Shown here: one piece after another, positions 1-11,969 of the stretch | Layout: the number at the start of each line of letters is the position of its first letter | Position numbering within the stretch: position 1 is the stretch's first letter | Assembly (NCBI RefSeq): GCF_947623445.1 | Contig: NC_135247.1 | Coordinates: 17,052,501 to 17,116,500 of the forward strand | Origin: Clavelina lepadiformis | Lineage: Eukaryota; Chordata; Ascidiacea; Aplousobranchia; Clavelinidae | Length of the DNA stretch: 64,000 nucleotides | Reading direction: 5' to 3' | Translations under genes and position numbers: made by a program | Notes under the pieces: model-generated | What the model was told of the DNA's origin: nothing | Databases searched by the model: none | Seen by the model: only the letters and a program-made list of their open reading frames with translations

Positions 1-1168
1 AAAAAAAACATTTGAAACTGGACCAGCACCAAAATGCAAAACTACAGCAATAGCGTGCTTATGTGTATTCAGTCTATAAGAAACTCATCGTTCTACTTCT
101 CATGCATTCAAAAATAGCACAAAAAGTTGTAACAAAGTTGTCCCCTTGGTTTAAGTGAAGGTTAAGTGAGACGCAGTGCTTTTGTCGATTCCTGTAAGCA
201 ACTGTGCTAACAAGTTACCAGTAATGTTAAAAGTAGAGCGAAGTGCAATGGGTATAACAGAAAAAGCTTCTGTGATTGATTCATACAATATACAAACCTA
301 GGATATAAGGCATATCCAATGATGAATAAAAATGTTAATGGAAAAAGAAGATGATTAAAATTTAGGCGTATCCGACAACCAACAGACACAAACAAAATGC
401 ATGAACTACACAAACAACTCTATCAAGCATTATTTCTATAATTTATTACGAGAAAATACTTACGAGAGAAACGTCAAAGTTGAACCAATAATCATAACTT
501 TCGTGTATGACAATTCTGTCGGCGATGTATGCTCTTGCACTCGGTAACAATCTCCTGGCGGAATATGTAGGGAGGTTTTTATGAAGGCCTGTTAAAACAA
601 TGGGTGTTTACATATTTATGGTACTAAGTGAAACATGTCGGAAAATATTGTTTATATTATTTAAGAAGCAAACATGATTATTTCCCGGTTGTTATAATAG
701 TCAAATATCCTAATTAATTTGTGATAATATGATGACTAATGTGACATACGAAATTAAATATCATTTGGAAATTTAGGTTTTTAAGTGTCGAATCAGCGAA
801 GCATAACACTGCGTGACGTAATCGATTGCTTCCTGCTTACTGTGTGTGCACTTTGAGTTATTCAGTCTCGTTATTACGATCAACGCCGCAACATGCGCGT
901 CTTAATGCCGTTGCTGTACCAATGTTTTATCAAACTGTATTCTATTTAAAGAAGCTTCAATATAATCAGAATATGCAGTTGTCAAGGTGAACAATTAATT
1001 CCAAGATAGAGAAAAGCAGACAACGACCTTCGAAGACTCATATAACATCGAGCGCTATAGACAATTCTATTAACAAACATTGTAGTGAAGTGGTCAACCT
1101 TACAGGTTAAGGTACGACAACAACCATTTCATTACATAGTAAAATATTTTCTGCTGAGTAAAAATCAT
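1..1168. other. Intergenic, no gene recognised
   Basis: AT-rich DNA with only short open frames that lack recognisable domains or splice-site support. No RNA gene or repeat unit was seen. Confidence 0.5.
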
Positions 1169-1170
1169 TA

Positions 1171-1446
1171 CCCGTATTTACTTGATTGTAAGCCGCGGCT
1201 TACAAAGTTTTTTTTTCATCATGTTTGCGGCTTAAATTCAAGGGCGGCTTACAATCAAAGGCGGCTTACATTTTTTTTTTTTACAATTTTTCCTTTGCCA
1301 AACGTATGCTTGTGTGGGATTTGTTTCAGCTTTGCGTGTAAACAGTTGGTATATGCGGCTTACATTAAATTTTTAACACTATCACATGCGGCTTACATTC
1401 AAGGGCGGCTTACAATCAAGTGCGGCTTACAAACAAGTAAATACGG
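1171..1446. mobile_element. Short TIR transposon (MITE), possible TA target duplication
   Basis: The left end (CCCGTATTTACTTGATTGTA, from 1171) is an inverted copy of the right end, which read on the minus strand from 1446 is CCGTATTTACTTGTTTGTAA. The match extends about 25 bp with one mismatch. TA lies on both sides (1169-1170 and 1447-1448). Inside, a GCGGCTTACA-type motif recurs about eight times in both orientations near the ends, as in the subterminal repeats of cut-and-paste elements. There is no coding capacity, so it is non-autonomous. The superfamily is not certain; a TA duplication fits Tc1/mariner or PIF/ISL2EU-like groups. Confidence 0.7.
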
Positions 1447-1448
1447 TA

Positions 1449-2060
1449 TCAGACAATGTATTTATTACGTCACACAAGAGTTCAATATTTGGCAAGAGGT
1501 CACTATTTGGCATTTCACCATCTCCGAAAAATTTGACCGGATTTATTAGAAGTTTTTCAGCTTTAATTTTAACACGGCTCGATATTTTTCTTAGGACAAA
1601 CTATTTAGGAGGGGGCATTGGGCCATGCCCAAAATGCAGTAGGCCTATCGGTAAACTTTTAGAGAAAGATAAAAAGCATAAATATTAAAAACAAGGCTTA
1701 AATTTCACTGAAGATCTTGAACAAAACTCGTGACGTAATGTTCGTTTGGCGATTTCAGGTTCAGTACTAGACATGAAAATGGTCATGGAACGGAGCCATA
1801 CAGCATATCGTAATTGCAAATAAGCTACAATGTGTTCTTTTTTCTGAAATTATATTCTTGCGGCGTCTGTTCTCGAGTTAAAAAGTTAGGTTAGATGTAA
1901 GTAGATATATTGCATTATTGCTATATTGCATGTTTTATGTCTTTGGGCTTTGCCACTTTTCCTGCTCCTTAACTGTTCGTGAGCATATTGTTGTATTGTG
2001 CTTTAACATGCCATTAAAGCGTTGCCATTTGCTAATTAATTTCAACACTTGCAACATTTG
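1449..2060. other. Intergenic; holds a dispersed TTTATTACGTCACA-type repeat at about 1459-1510
   Basis: No gene seen. The stretch at 1459-1510 (tttattacgtcacacaagag, then a GTCAATATTTGGCAAGAGGTCAC-like segment) resembles 57616-57683 downstream of the dynamin gene. Confidence 0.45.
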
Positions 2061-2387
2061 GCATTATGTAGGCTTACCATACGTCCCGTTTTAGCCGGGA
2101 CAGTCCCCCTTTTTAACGTCTTGTCCCGGCGTCCCGATTGGTCAGCCAAACGTCCCAGTTTGGCATTTAGTCAGCCAGCATAGGCATACCGCATAGAAGC
2201 CATACACGAACATTAGCATGTTCCTATTATTGTTTTTGCTGTGTAGCGTACCGGTACTTCTTGAAGAAAAATTCGTGATCTTGTTTGTTATTTATTTCAT
2301 TTTATTCGATAAAAATGTTATTGTGACGTCATATATCGAAAGCGTCCCGCTTTGAAGCCACAAAATTATGGTAAGCCTAGCATTATG
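2061..2387. mobile_element. Non-autonomous hAT transposon with 8-bp TSD
   Basis: The element occupies 2069-2379. Its inverted ends are TAGGCTTACCATA and TATGGTAAGCCTA. It is flanked by a perfect 8-bp direct duplication, GCATTATG (2061-2068 and 2380-2387), the hallmark of hAT insertion. Several GTCCCG/CGGGAC motifs near the ends can pair. There is no transposase frame. Confidence 0.85.
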
Positions 2388-2524
2388 GTGGGGCATCACG
2401 GCGATTTTATTTTGTGGTTCAATAATGTTTTTCCGCAAGTCCGCTAAAATCCCCATCTTCCCAACGTGGGCTAGGCTATGCTAGGTGGACGTCATTTGAT
2501 TGAGGGTTTGCGCATCCAGCCATC

Positions 2525-3083
2525 CACTAAAGCAGGGGTGTGCAACCTTTTGTACAAGAGGGCCAGATCCCAACAACTGGTTGAAACCGCGGGCCACACC
2601 TTTAATTAACATACACGTAGTTAAAAGCACAAAATCAATAACAGTTTCTTTCGTTATTGGTCTTGTGACTTTATTAGGGGTTATCTCCTTGCAGAAATAT
2701 AAGTTAAGACGCAGGAATTTCTAAAGAAAACTGCAATTTAAATTAAGCGTCTACATTTTCCTTGAAATGCTAACTGTTCAGCAATTGACATCTTTGTGAA
2801 TTGCGTTCTTGCTTTGCACAAGCTAGCCGTTAGGCCCTAATCGTCTGTCTGTGACGCAACAATACCCTATAACGGTTAGGGTATTGTTGCGTCACACACA
2901 TTCAGCCAAGGTTTGATTCAGCACTGCAAGGGGATTGGAATTGATTGCACATAGCAGACTAAACTAAATTAAAACTCGTTTCGCGGGTCGCACACCGTTC
3001 AAAATTGTCACTTCTCCGCGGGCCGCATATTTTTCCTTTGCGGGCCGCATTTGGCCCGCGGGTTGCACACCCCTGCACTAAAG
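2525..3083. mobile_element. Non-autonomous hAT transposon with 8-bp TSD
   Basis: The element occupies 2533-3075 with 14-bp inverted ends CAGGGGTGTGCAAC and GTTGCACACCCCTG. Perfect 8-bp duplications CACTAAAG lie at 2525-2532 and 3076-3083. GGCCCGCGGG-type and GGGCCGCA-type motifs lie just inside the ends, as in many Charlie-like hAT relics. It contains a separate 19-bp perfect palindrome at 2851-2895. There is no transposase frame, and the perfect duplications suggest a fairly recent insertion. Confidence 0.9.
2851..2895. repeat. Perfect 19-bp inverted repeat, 7-base loop
   Basis: The left arm GTGACGCAACAATACCCTA (2851-2869) and the right arm TAGGGTATTGTTGCGTCAC (2877-2895) are exact reverse complements around TAACGGT. 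It lies inside the hAT element at 2533-3075. Confidence 0.95.
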
Positions 3084-4583
3084 TACTAAACAGTATGACT
3101 ATAGTAGGCTAGCTTCTAGGTAGGCCTATGGTATGGTGCGAGTACAATGACAATACTAGGACCAGCACGTGATATCGGCGAAAAATATTGTTTGGTTTAT
3201 TGGCACGATGTTTTTATGATCAAACGTAAAGCCTAAATTTTGCTGATGATACTCAATTGATCTTAACTTATGGTGATAGCCTGCAGGCTTATTGGGCAGT
3301 GGTCACCCATATAGTCTAGTGGGTGGTACGTGGCCCATATCTGCTTGTAGGTAATGCACGTGGTTCAGTAACGTGCACATCTAACTTTTACACATTTATG
3401 GTGTCTTGTAATGAAGAAAGTTGGTTGTTTACTTTTTTAAACGCCAAGTTTTAACAAACATTTAAAATAAACAAAGAATTTTCAGTGCACACCAAATTTT
3501 TGTTTGTTTTGGACATGAAATATTCAATGATTTTGACTTAAAATTAAGAAATAAAACAAAGGTTGTTACAGTTGTAAGTTGTAATTATATATTTTTGTAT
3601 TTACTGCTAACCTAGCTTATGTATTTTAAACTTAGCTCTACGGAAAAATAAGCTTCCAGTACCGTACATGCAGTTAAAACTAGGCAAAATCTTACGCATT
3701 TTAGATTGCATGCTTTGCTGACCACAGATTCTGATGTCAAGTCAATAAAATACATTTTATGGATTTTAAGATTCAAAGCTTTGTAGAATAAAAGCTAGTT
3801 TGCAGTTTATCACATATAAATTTATGCCAAAAATTTATTCTTTCTTAGTTTAATATATGGAGCTGATTTGAAAGCTGTTGGCCTGCATTTGTAATTTTGT
3901 ATGCTTGTATTTTGTGATGCCAAGCCAAAAAGGTTGAAACTGGTATTTACGCCAGTAGTGTACAAGTATTTGCTTTTTAACCTGGTGTGTATCATACAAA
4001 CCCATACAGGACTAGGCAAAATTTTTTCAGTATATTTTGCTGGTGTAATGAAAATCATATGCTACCCACCTGTGTGTAATCTTTACAATCCATTGTCTAA
4101 AACGAATGCAATTTAAAAGAAGAATCAAAATGGGATGAAAATTTCAATTGTTAAGTATAGACATTTAAATAATACTCACTCTCAAAAAATGCGTTTGGAA
4201 CTTGAAAAAGTTCTATAGGCTATCACCATCCGCTCGCAGTATGTTTTTTGTTGACTGCTTTACATTTCACCTTGCCCATGTTGTGCGTATTACAATATTC
4301 TTATAAAAAAAAAACAGGTCTTGGTCAGAAGTTTATATATTTCTTGTCATACCTTCCGCACCAATGTTTGCATTTTAATGCTGAAATCAATAATTGCATT
4401 AAATTTTAGTTTTTTTTTATGCCAGTATAATAACTGACTTCTACCACATATTTCAAATAGATCAACTTGCAATACAAGCCAGATGGTTTTCTCTGTTAAA
4501 GTTTTACTAGTTACTGAGACTAGTTACTTAGCACTTGACAAATCTAATTTTGTTTTGTTGGTTCTTAAGATTTTCTAGAAATA
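3084..4583. other. Upstream region of guanylate kinase
   Basis: AT-rich, with no coding exon recognised. A TTTCTAG acceptor-like sequence ends at about 4578, six bases before the guanylate kinase ATG. Either a 5' UTR intron or spliced-leader trans-splicing could use it. Confidence 0.4.
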
Positions 4584-7500
4584 ATGTCTTTGCGACCAGT
4601 AGTATTCAGTGGGCCATCAGGCTCAGGTAAAAGCACTTTGTTGAATTTGTTGTTTAAAGATTTTCCAAATTCCTTTGGATTTAGCGTTTCACGTAAGTGG
4701 TTTTCTATTTTATCATTATTAGCAGCATAGATTTGCTTGTACTCTGTAAGTACCTGTTAAGGAATTTGCATTCATTGTCAAGTTTGAATATTTTTGCAAT
4801 ACAATAAAACGGTATTGCTATTTTAAACATAGTTTTAGTATATATACATACTTCTCTCGATATACTTAGTACAATTTTTATGAATAATATGTGATAAAAT
4901 TATAATCTATATATACATACTATTCCAATGTAGATACAACCCGACAACCTCGGCCTGGAGAAGTGAATGGAAAGCATTATCACTTTACTACGGTTGACCA
5001 AATGGAAACTGAAATTAAAGAAGGAAAATTCATAGAATATGCAAGGTTTTCCGGAAACTTGTATGGAACAAGGTGGGAGTACAAACTAAAGAAGGGTCTA
5101 ACAAGCAGCTTTATTTGACTGATTTCCATGCATCTCACTCCGTTTGCAATTTATGTTGTTTCCATTATAGCAAAATGGCTGTACAAGATGTTCTGGATAG
5201 CAAACGGGTTTGTTTGCTGGACATTGATGAGCAAGGCGTAAAAAGCCTCAAGGCATCTGATATTAAGCCGTTGTACATATTTATCAGCCCTCCATCATTA
5301 AAGGTTGGTCATTTTTACAAATTTTGTATAAAATGTTGTTGTGGCGTCTATTATATACGTAAGTCCACTAGATTTAATTTCTTGTGCATTTCAACTGTAT
5401 TCTTTTTCATGGATATGTTTAATGTAATTATCGAGCCAATGTATGCATGATATTTAATAGACAATTGTGTGTCATTTCCTTTGACTGGTGAACCGGTTTT
5501 AAACTGGTTAAACAGGCTCATCATGCCCAATTGTTTCTATGTGCATGTACTTATGCGTATAGACTATTGAGCATACACACTTTAAATGGTGTATAGTTAC
5601 GGTGTTGGTGTGTCATTCATACTTACAGTGCATGGGATTTATGGTTCATTTATCTGTCCAGCATATTTATATATGCAATTACATACCGCATAATGCAGTG
5701 CATATGACAATAGTTAATATGCGAATGGGTAAATTGGTAGCAAATATGGGTGTTATAATGGACAAATTATCACACCTTTGTACCCTATTAAACTTCCATA
5801 ATTATAAATATATCGGTAACTGCATGTTATATATATATATACATTGTAGCTACATCGCTTTGCTTAATGGTCAGGATTCATGAACTGATATAATAGATGA
5901 TACTTTAAAATTATGTATATATTTATATATATATAGCTGTTTGTATATATATTAAAAGCATTACCTTGTATATACGACGTATACATATATACAAAATTTG
6001 TACAAATCAATTTAAACATTAAGATATGTTTTACTTTTGAAAATAGATATTGCAGCAGCGCTTAACTTCACGTGGAACTGAAACTGCAGAAAGTATTGAA
6101 CGAAGAATGCAGACCGCAACATCAGCTTTGGATTATAGTGAGTTCATTTAGTGGCAAAGCTTTAAGACTTATCATTTCGGGGAAGACCCACTACTTTATC
6201 ACGCATGTAAACATATATATTATTTTAAACATATAGGTATGTATTTTGCAGCTAACTATGTATATAATAACACTGTATTGTACAGGCAAAGAAAATGGCG
6301 TATACGATCTTATAGTAGTGAATGATGTTTTGAAAACAGCCTACTCACAGCTTAGAACATTTCTATTAAAAGTAAGTTTGGTGATTAATGATCCTTGTTT
6401 TTTTGATTGGTAATACTGTGTAGTATCACAAGCGTGCTTAACACTTAAGATTATTGTGCTGCATGACAGCATGCCAATGCAGGGGATTAGCCTTGTTAAC
6501 ATTTTCAATATGTGATCTGTGTAGGGTATGAATTCGTTTTCATGAATTCTTTATTCATTTTTAAAAGTTTGAAAAATCATCATTATGTATGTAGCATGCA
6601 TATCTGTTTAAATGAGTCTTAAATCTTGCTATGTATACTTCTTGTCTTCTCAGTCGATACAAAATGTTGAAAACTGGATTGTAAATGTATATATAATGTA
6701 CCATATACACATAGACTACATCCAATCATTGGCAGTATTTGACAACGTGCTGTTGTTTTGACTTGGTTGAAAGGCACCTTCGTATCCATCTAAGGTTTAT
6801 TGCTGTAGTGAACACGAATGGTCACCCTGAACAGACAATTAATTTTTGTTTAAGAAATTTTTATGAAATTGTGTCTCTTTGGTGTCATTGTTAGTTGCCT
6901 GCTCATCAAGAATTAGACATTTCATATCCACGTGTTTGCAGTCATTGGTTAGTTGTGTTTATTTTTCTAATACGTTCAGCATTATTAGTAGGCACTTGTT
7001 TACTTTCGATTGTAAATGCCAGTCACGCAATTGAAAGCAAGGGTATTTGCAAAAGTGATTTAGCATTTGTGGTGGTGGTGGTGGTGATGCATAGAACATA
7101 GGTCTATGCTATTAAATGCATGTATGTACATGAGGCACATGGTACGTAGCCTATGTGATTAGCGTTTCACACGATTGGTCTAAGCTGCTTTTGCCTTCAT
7201 TTAGTTGTGAAATCAGTGTTACATTTACCTTATGGATTTGATCTTTTGATATGTATTATATATATAAATGCATAACTAAGCATAGTATTTTCTACTGGGT
7301 GTTGATACTTGATTTTTGATAACAATGCATGGTTGTGTAAATAACATATATATATTATATATTAATAATTATTGATAATAAAAACATATTTTCCATCTCA
7401 ATTACATTATGTATGTATATATATACATATATAATGGTTAATACACACTAATATTGTTTTCACAGTTAAGTAAAATCAAACACAGCTTCTAGCCTGCAAA

Positions 7501-9416
7501 AGCATTAAAATTATATAAAAATCAGTACAAATTGTGTGCAAGTCGGTAATGAGCATCTGTCATACACGTGATTGCCAATTCATATTTTCTTCACGCTTGT
7601 TCAGGAATTGGACCCTTCAGTTATGCACACCCATTGAATCCAATCAGCGTGATAATTGTCGTTGCAAGAAGCGATGTATTTTTGTCGGTGCTATTTGGTT
7701 TGACATTTGAGCTGGTCTTGCTCAATTTTCCGATGTTTTAATATCAAATTGTCATCAACATAGATCAAGTGTACTGTTAACGTATATGTATATAATGATT
7801 AATCGGTTGTACTTAATATGTTGTAATCATGATATTGTATTTATCTCAGTGAGAAGATTTCAATTTCTTTATCACATTCTGGTTTAATAGGTTTTTACTC
7901 CATATTTATATCGTTGTATATTTTAAAAGATTATGCAAAACAGAATTGTCACCATTTGAATTTCCTAGTCTTTTTCACTCATGTATTGGCTAATAGTTCC
8001 TTCATTGCAGCCACCTATTGTCTTTCACTTAAGTTTCCAGTTTGTATGTCGCAATATTTTCTTAAACAAAATCTGCGCTTGGGTTTACTAGTGTAATCAT
8101 CTTAAAGAATTTGATTTTTGTATTTTTTGGAGATATTCAGATTTCAGATTAATTGTTTGGACTTTGGTACTTCCTGTTTAACCATATTATGTTGACTTAA
8201 AATTGAAGAGATTTGGAGTGGTTATTCCAAATATGTAATTGAAGTGAATATATATTTAATCAATGATTCCACGTTTGAAGCAATGTTTTTTATTGATTTT
8301 GTGCTTTTAATTATGATATAGGATTGGCAAATCTCTCCCTAATCCCATGTAATCAGCATGCATTTTTGCTTTGTATTCAATATGCCATTTCTGTATGTTC
8401 TTTTGTCAGTCATGATTCAATATCTCATTGTTGTTTAAATTCCCTATTAGAACTGCAGTTTTAAATCAATTGAAATAATTTAACACCACTTGAATTGGCA
8501 GTGATATATTTACCCCTTTTGATAAATAAAAGAAGGTTACTTAGGTGTGAAATCACTTGTCTTGATTGTAAAAAGCAATCAAAGTGAGATTGAGTGTTGC
8601 ATGAACAGTTTGGTGCGGTAGTGGCACATGTTTGAAAAGAGCAAGATAATGTGTATGCTAGCAATGACAGTTAAGTAATGAAACTTTAACTTTTTAAGCC
8701 TATTTTTGATTAACTGTCATGTGTTGTATTGTGCATGTTTGTTTATTCGAGCTTTTAGCAATCAATGTTTTGTCATCTAAACTTAAAGTCCAGATTTGCT
8801 GATGTGTCTTGTACTGAACATTAATATTCCATTAATTCACACCTTTTTCACTTGCGCACCAACGGTGTTTTTCAAATCTTTTCATGTCTCTTTAATTTTG
8901 CTACATTGGAAAAATCTGGACATGCATATTGTTTAATAGATTTTGTTGTAACCAAAATGACTGAGTGGCTACGTTTTTATAATATGCCACAAAATACCTC
9001 ATTTTCAATGACAATATTTCCTAATACAGCACTTCCCACATGTAGAAGCAGATTCCTGCAACGAAGAGCAACAACTTCATCAAGAAGAAAATGATGATGA
9101 TGTAGAAGCGGACCCAAAACCATCGGCCGATAGCCACCTACTGCAGCCTTCTAATGGCCGCCATAGTATTAATGAGATATCTTTAAGCCCTGTCAGATTG
9201 AAATCAAGTATTGATGATGATGCTCCGGCTGTCGTAGCCATTGATGCCACTTCATTGGATGACATGACAGACGCACCGGTTGTAACAACTGAGAACTTGG
9301 AGAAAAACAGCAAACTTATTGTCACAGACAGATCTTCTTCTCTTATAAATATGCAAGACGAAACAAGCGATCGTGCTTTATTTTGTGGGAAAGGTGGGAA
9401 TTGCATTTTATTTTAA
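4584..9416 (+). CDS. GUK1: Guanylate kinase with acidic C-terminal extension
   Basis: The enzyme makes GDP from GMP and ATP. Proposed exons are 4584-4692, 4934-5072, 5171-5303, 6047-6137, 6286-6371 and 9030-9416, all with GT-AG borders and matching phases, giving 314 aa. Residues 10-18 are the P-loop GPSGSGKST. The GMP-binding segment [19 protein letters not shown] follows at about 36-55, then [26 protein letters not shown] and [10 protein letters not shown], all in the family order. The catalytic part ends near residue 186, about 11 residues short of human GUK1, and the last exon replaces the usual end with 128 residues rich in Asp, Glu and Ser. That tail ends in CILF, which fits a CaaX prenylation box. 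The last exon contains an internal AAAG|gtggga that could be a donor, which would remove the CaaX, so the extreme C-terminus is less certain than the kinase. An acceptor-like TTTCTAG sits just upstream of the ATG. Intron 5 is 2.66 kb. Confidence 0.88.
6372..9029. other. Long intron 5 of guanylate kinase
   Basis: No coding exon recognised. It holds a short GGT microsatellite at about 7069-7086 and several TA-rich tracts (for example 7340-7440). Confidence 0.45.
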
Positions 9417-11969
9417 ACTGTTAAATTGAGTTTGTAATTCGACATGATTCTCCCCAGATTTAAGTTCCTTTAATGCTCTGCAAGTTGCCACATTCCATAA
9501 AATATTGTTCGATTTTTGCTACTGTGTTGTGCACATGTTCTTAAGTTCTTCAAAACTTTTGGAACATTAACAACATTCCACATTTATTTTGCACCTGCCA
9601 TGTTAAAATGCAATATGAGTATTACATTACGGAAACCCTTCTGTATTTCATATGCATTTAAGTTCATCTTATCACTGTTTCTGTAATGAGATTTTAAAGA
9701 ACAGTTGTGATGATGGAGAAAGATGTTTTCATAAATGACGTGTGTATCAACTTTAGAAGTATCCGTAGAAAGTTGTTTTTCAATGCAGTGGTTTCCTGTT
9801 TGTTACACCTGCAGGTGAAATTTTGAAGAGCACGTTAATTAAATGTAATTACGTAAGTAATGACAAAACAATTAACCTCATTCATAACAGTATGACAATT
9901 GATATGTGGGAAGAATCTGAGCTTTCTACAGCTACTGTTGAAAATAATTGGTTAAGTGTGACCTAAAAGTGCATAATTGTGCGTTATTTCCTGCAAAATG
10001 CTAATCCATTATATGTAGTATTTATGCTCTACTGCTCTGTAAAATTTTTATATTTGTTTCTTTCAAAAATTGTACGATTTGCTCATATGTCAAAGCACTT
10101 TAAAATTTTTCACTCTGCAGCCGAATGTAAAAATATCTGCAATTTGCGAAACATGTCACATATCAATTTCAAACTAAATATTGTGATACTGTTGTTAATG
10201 TGTTTTGACACAACTTGCCTTTTTCAGCGTTATTTTGCCATGAAATAATGTAAATAGCAGAGTAATTCACAGCTGTATATACTCAAATATATATTCCAAT
10301 TTATATTAACATGATTTTAACTTTCTCTGCCATCTGTATCTTTATAAGCCGTTCTCAAAAGTTACCTTAGACTGTTTGACACTGTTTATGTTATTGATAC
10401 TGGATAAACTGTTTTTTCAAAGAACTGTTTTGTTTTAAACCTGTTCAAAAAGTAATGTTTATTGTTTTGTAAAGCCATACCAACCTGGGCCTCCTATTAG
10501 TGTATAAAGTTTTAAATGATCATGTAGAGGATTTTATTTTTAAGAGATTTTATCATTTATTTATTTGTTGCAAGAAACGCTTTGAAATTATACGTGACCT
10601 GTATATTTATACCGTAGCCTACTTGTGATTAACATTATGAAGGTACTGACATGCTGCATCATTTATACTTTATTTTGAATCATCCTGAAAGTGAAGTTTT
10701 GAAAGGCTTGCTACACGTCTCTCTTTTCCTGTTTACAAAGCAGTATGCATATTGTTAGAGTTTGTTAAAAGTTGAACTGGTGTGGTATGCTAAGTAAGTA
10801 CCAAAGCTTCTGTTTGTCACGAGTAAATTTGATTATGCCTGATTACGTAAATGTATGTGATGCTCTTTTTACACTTTTTTTTTACTAGAAATGCAAAGTG
10901 CCTATGATGAGTATTATATCTCTTGCAGTCATTTCAGGAGTAGTTTAAGACAACATCTTATAATTCACAGATGTGTTTTTAGCTTTATGCTTAAATGTGG
11001 AATTAAGAAGACCACAACGTTAATAGCTTGTGGGCCCAGTGTTTCATTTTCATGTTGCGTTTGGTGCTTGCTATAAAACTTACAAGTATTTTCCTTGCAA
11101 GTACAAGGTATTTTTCTTGCTAGAATTTGCTTTGGGTAAGTGGAAATTGTCTACGGATACCTGGTGAAGCAGTTGTACGTTGTGCAAATAGTTTTTGCTT
11201 TTACACTTACGTGCACAAGTGTGGGGAGATTCTTTTATTTCATTTTAGACACGTTTTCTTTAAATGTGTAACATGTTATTTTAGTTAAACAAACACGGTG
11301 CAATTTTGCAAAGAATACTTGGTGCTCGTAGCTAAATAGGAAGTTGAAAAAGGCAGAGATAAATCTATCACAAGTTTATTTGAATAAGCTGGTACTACAC
11401 TCAACACTTTACTCGGTGCATACAATTTAATCTCTGAGGTTAGTTTGTTGTTGTTGTTACTTAATGTGAACTATGGAGGATAACACTGTGGGTCAGTTAC
11501 TCAGCACAATCTTTCTTGAAATGTTCATATCACATTCAGGTAATCATTTTAATTAAACTGCTTCATATGACAGATGCAAATTCAGAGATTTTGTTTCTAT
11601 CAGTAGTACTCAGGCAAAGTGAAATACCAAGTAATAAAAATGAAATTGCTCAGAAAAACACTGCAATGCAAAACCATCTCTTATCTGGTGAAAGCAGCAG
11701 ATTTGGTACTATCTTCGACGTTAAAACATAGAAAACATACTTTGAAAGAACGTAATGTGTAAAATGAATACTTATTCACTTCATTACCATGACTAATTTT
11801 TTTTAAACAAAATAAACACTGCCAAGTGCATATTGGTAAATTACAAAAGGGCAATACAGACATTTGTGTGAGTAATGATAAACAACTTCAATGTAACAAA
11901 ATTGCAATGGAACAAAAACACACAAAAAGAATTGAAATGTTAAGGTGCATTCAGTGCAGCCGAACCTTC
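9417..11969. other. Intergenic between two convergent genes
   Basis: Spans the space between guanylate kinase (+) and the C7orf57 homologue (-). Open frames here are short and lack splice or domain support. No repeat family was recognised. Confidence 0.4.

Noticed and set aside
1085-1688. Two overlapping open frames of 154 and 100 aa
   Set aside because: Both run through the MITE at 1171-1446, and their residues come from its repeated motif.
5602-5883. 93-aa frame in guanylate kinase intron 3
   Set aside because: It is AT-rich intron sequence, and the flanking exons are in phase without it.
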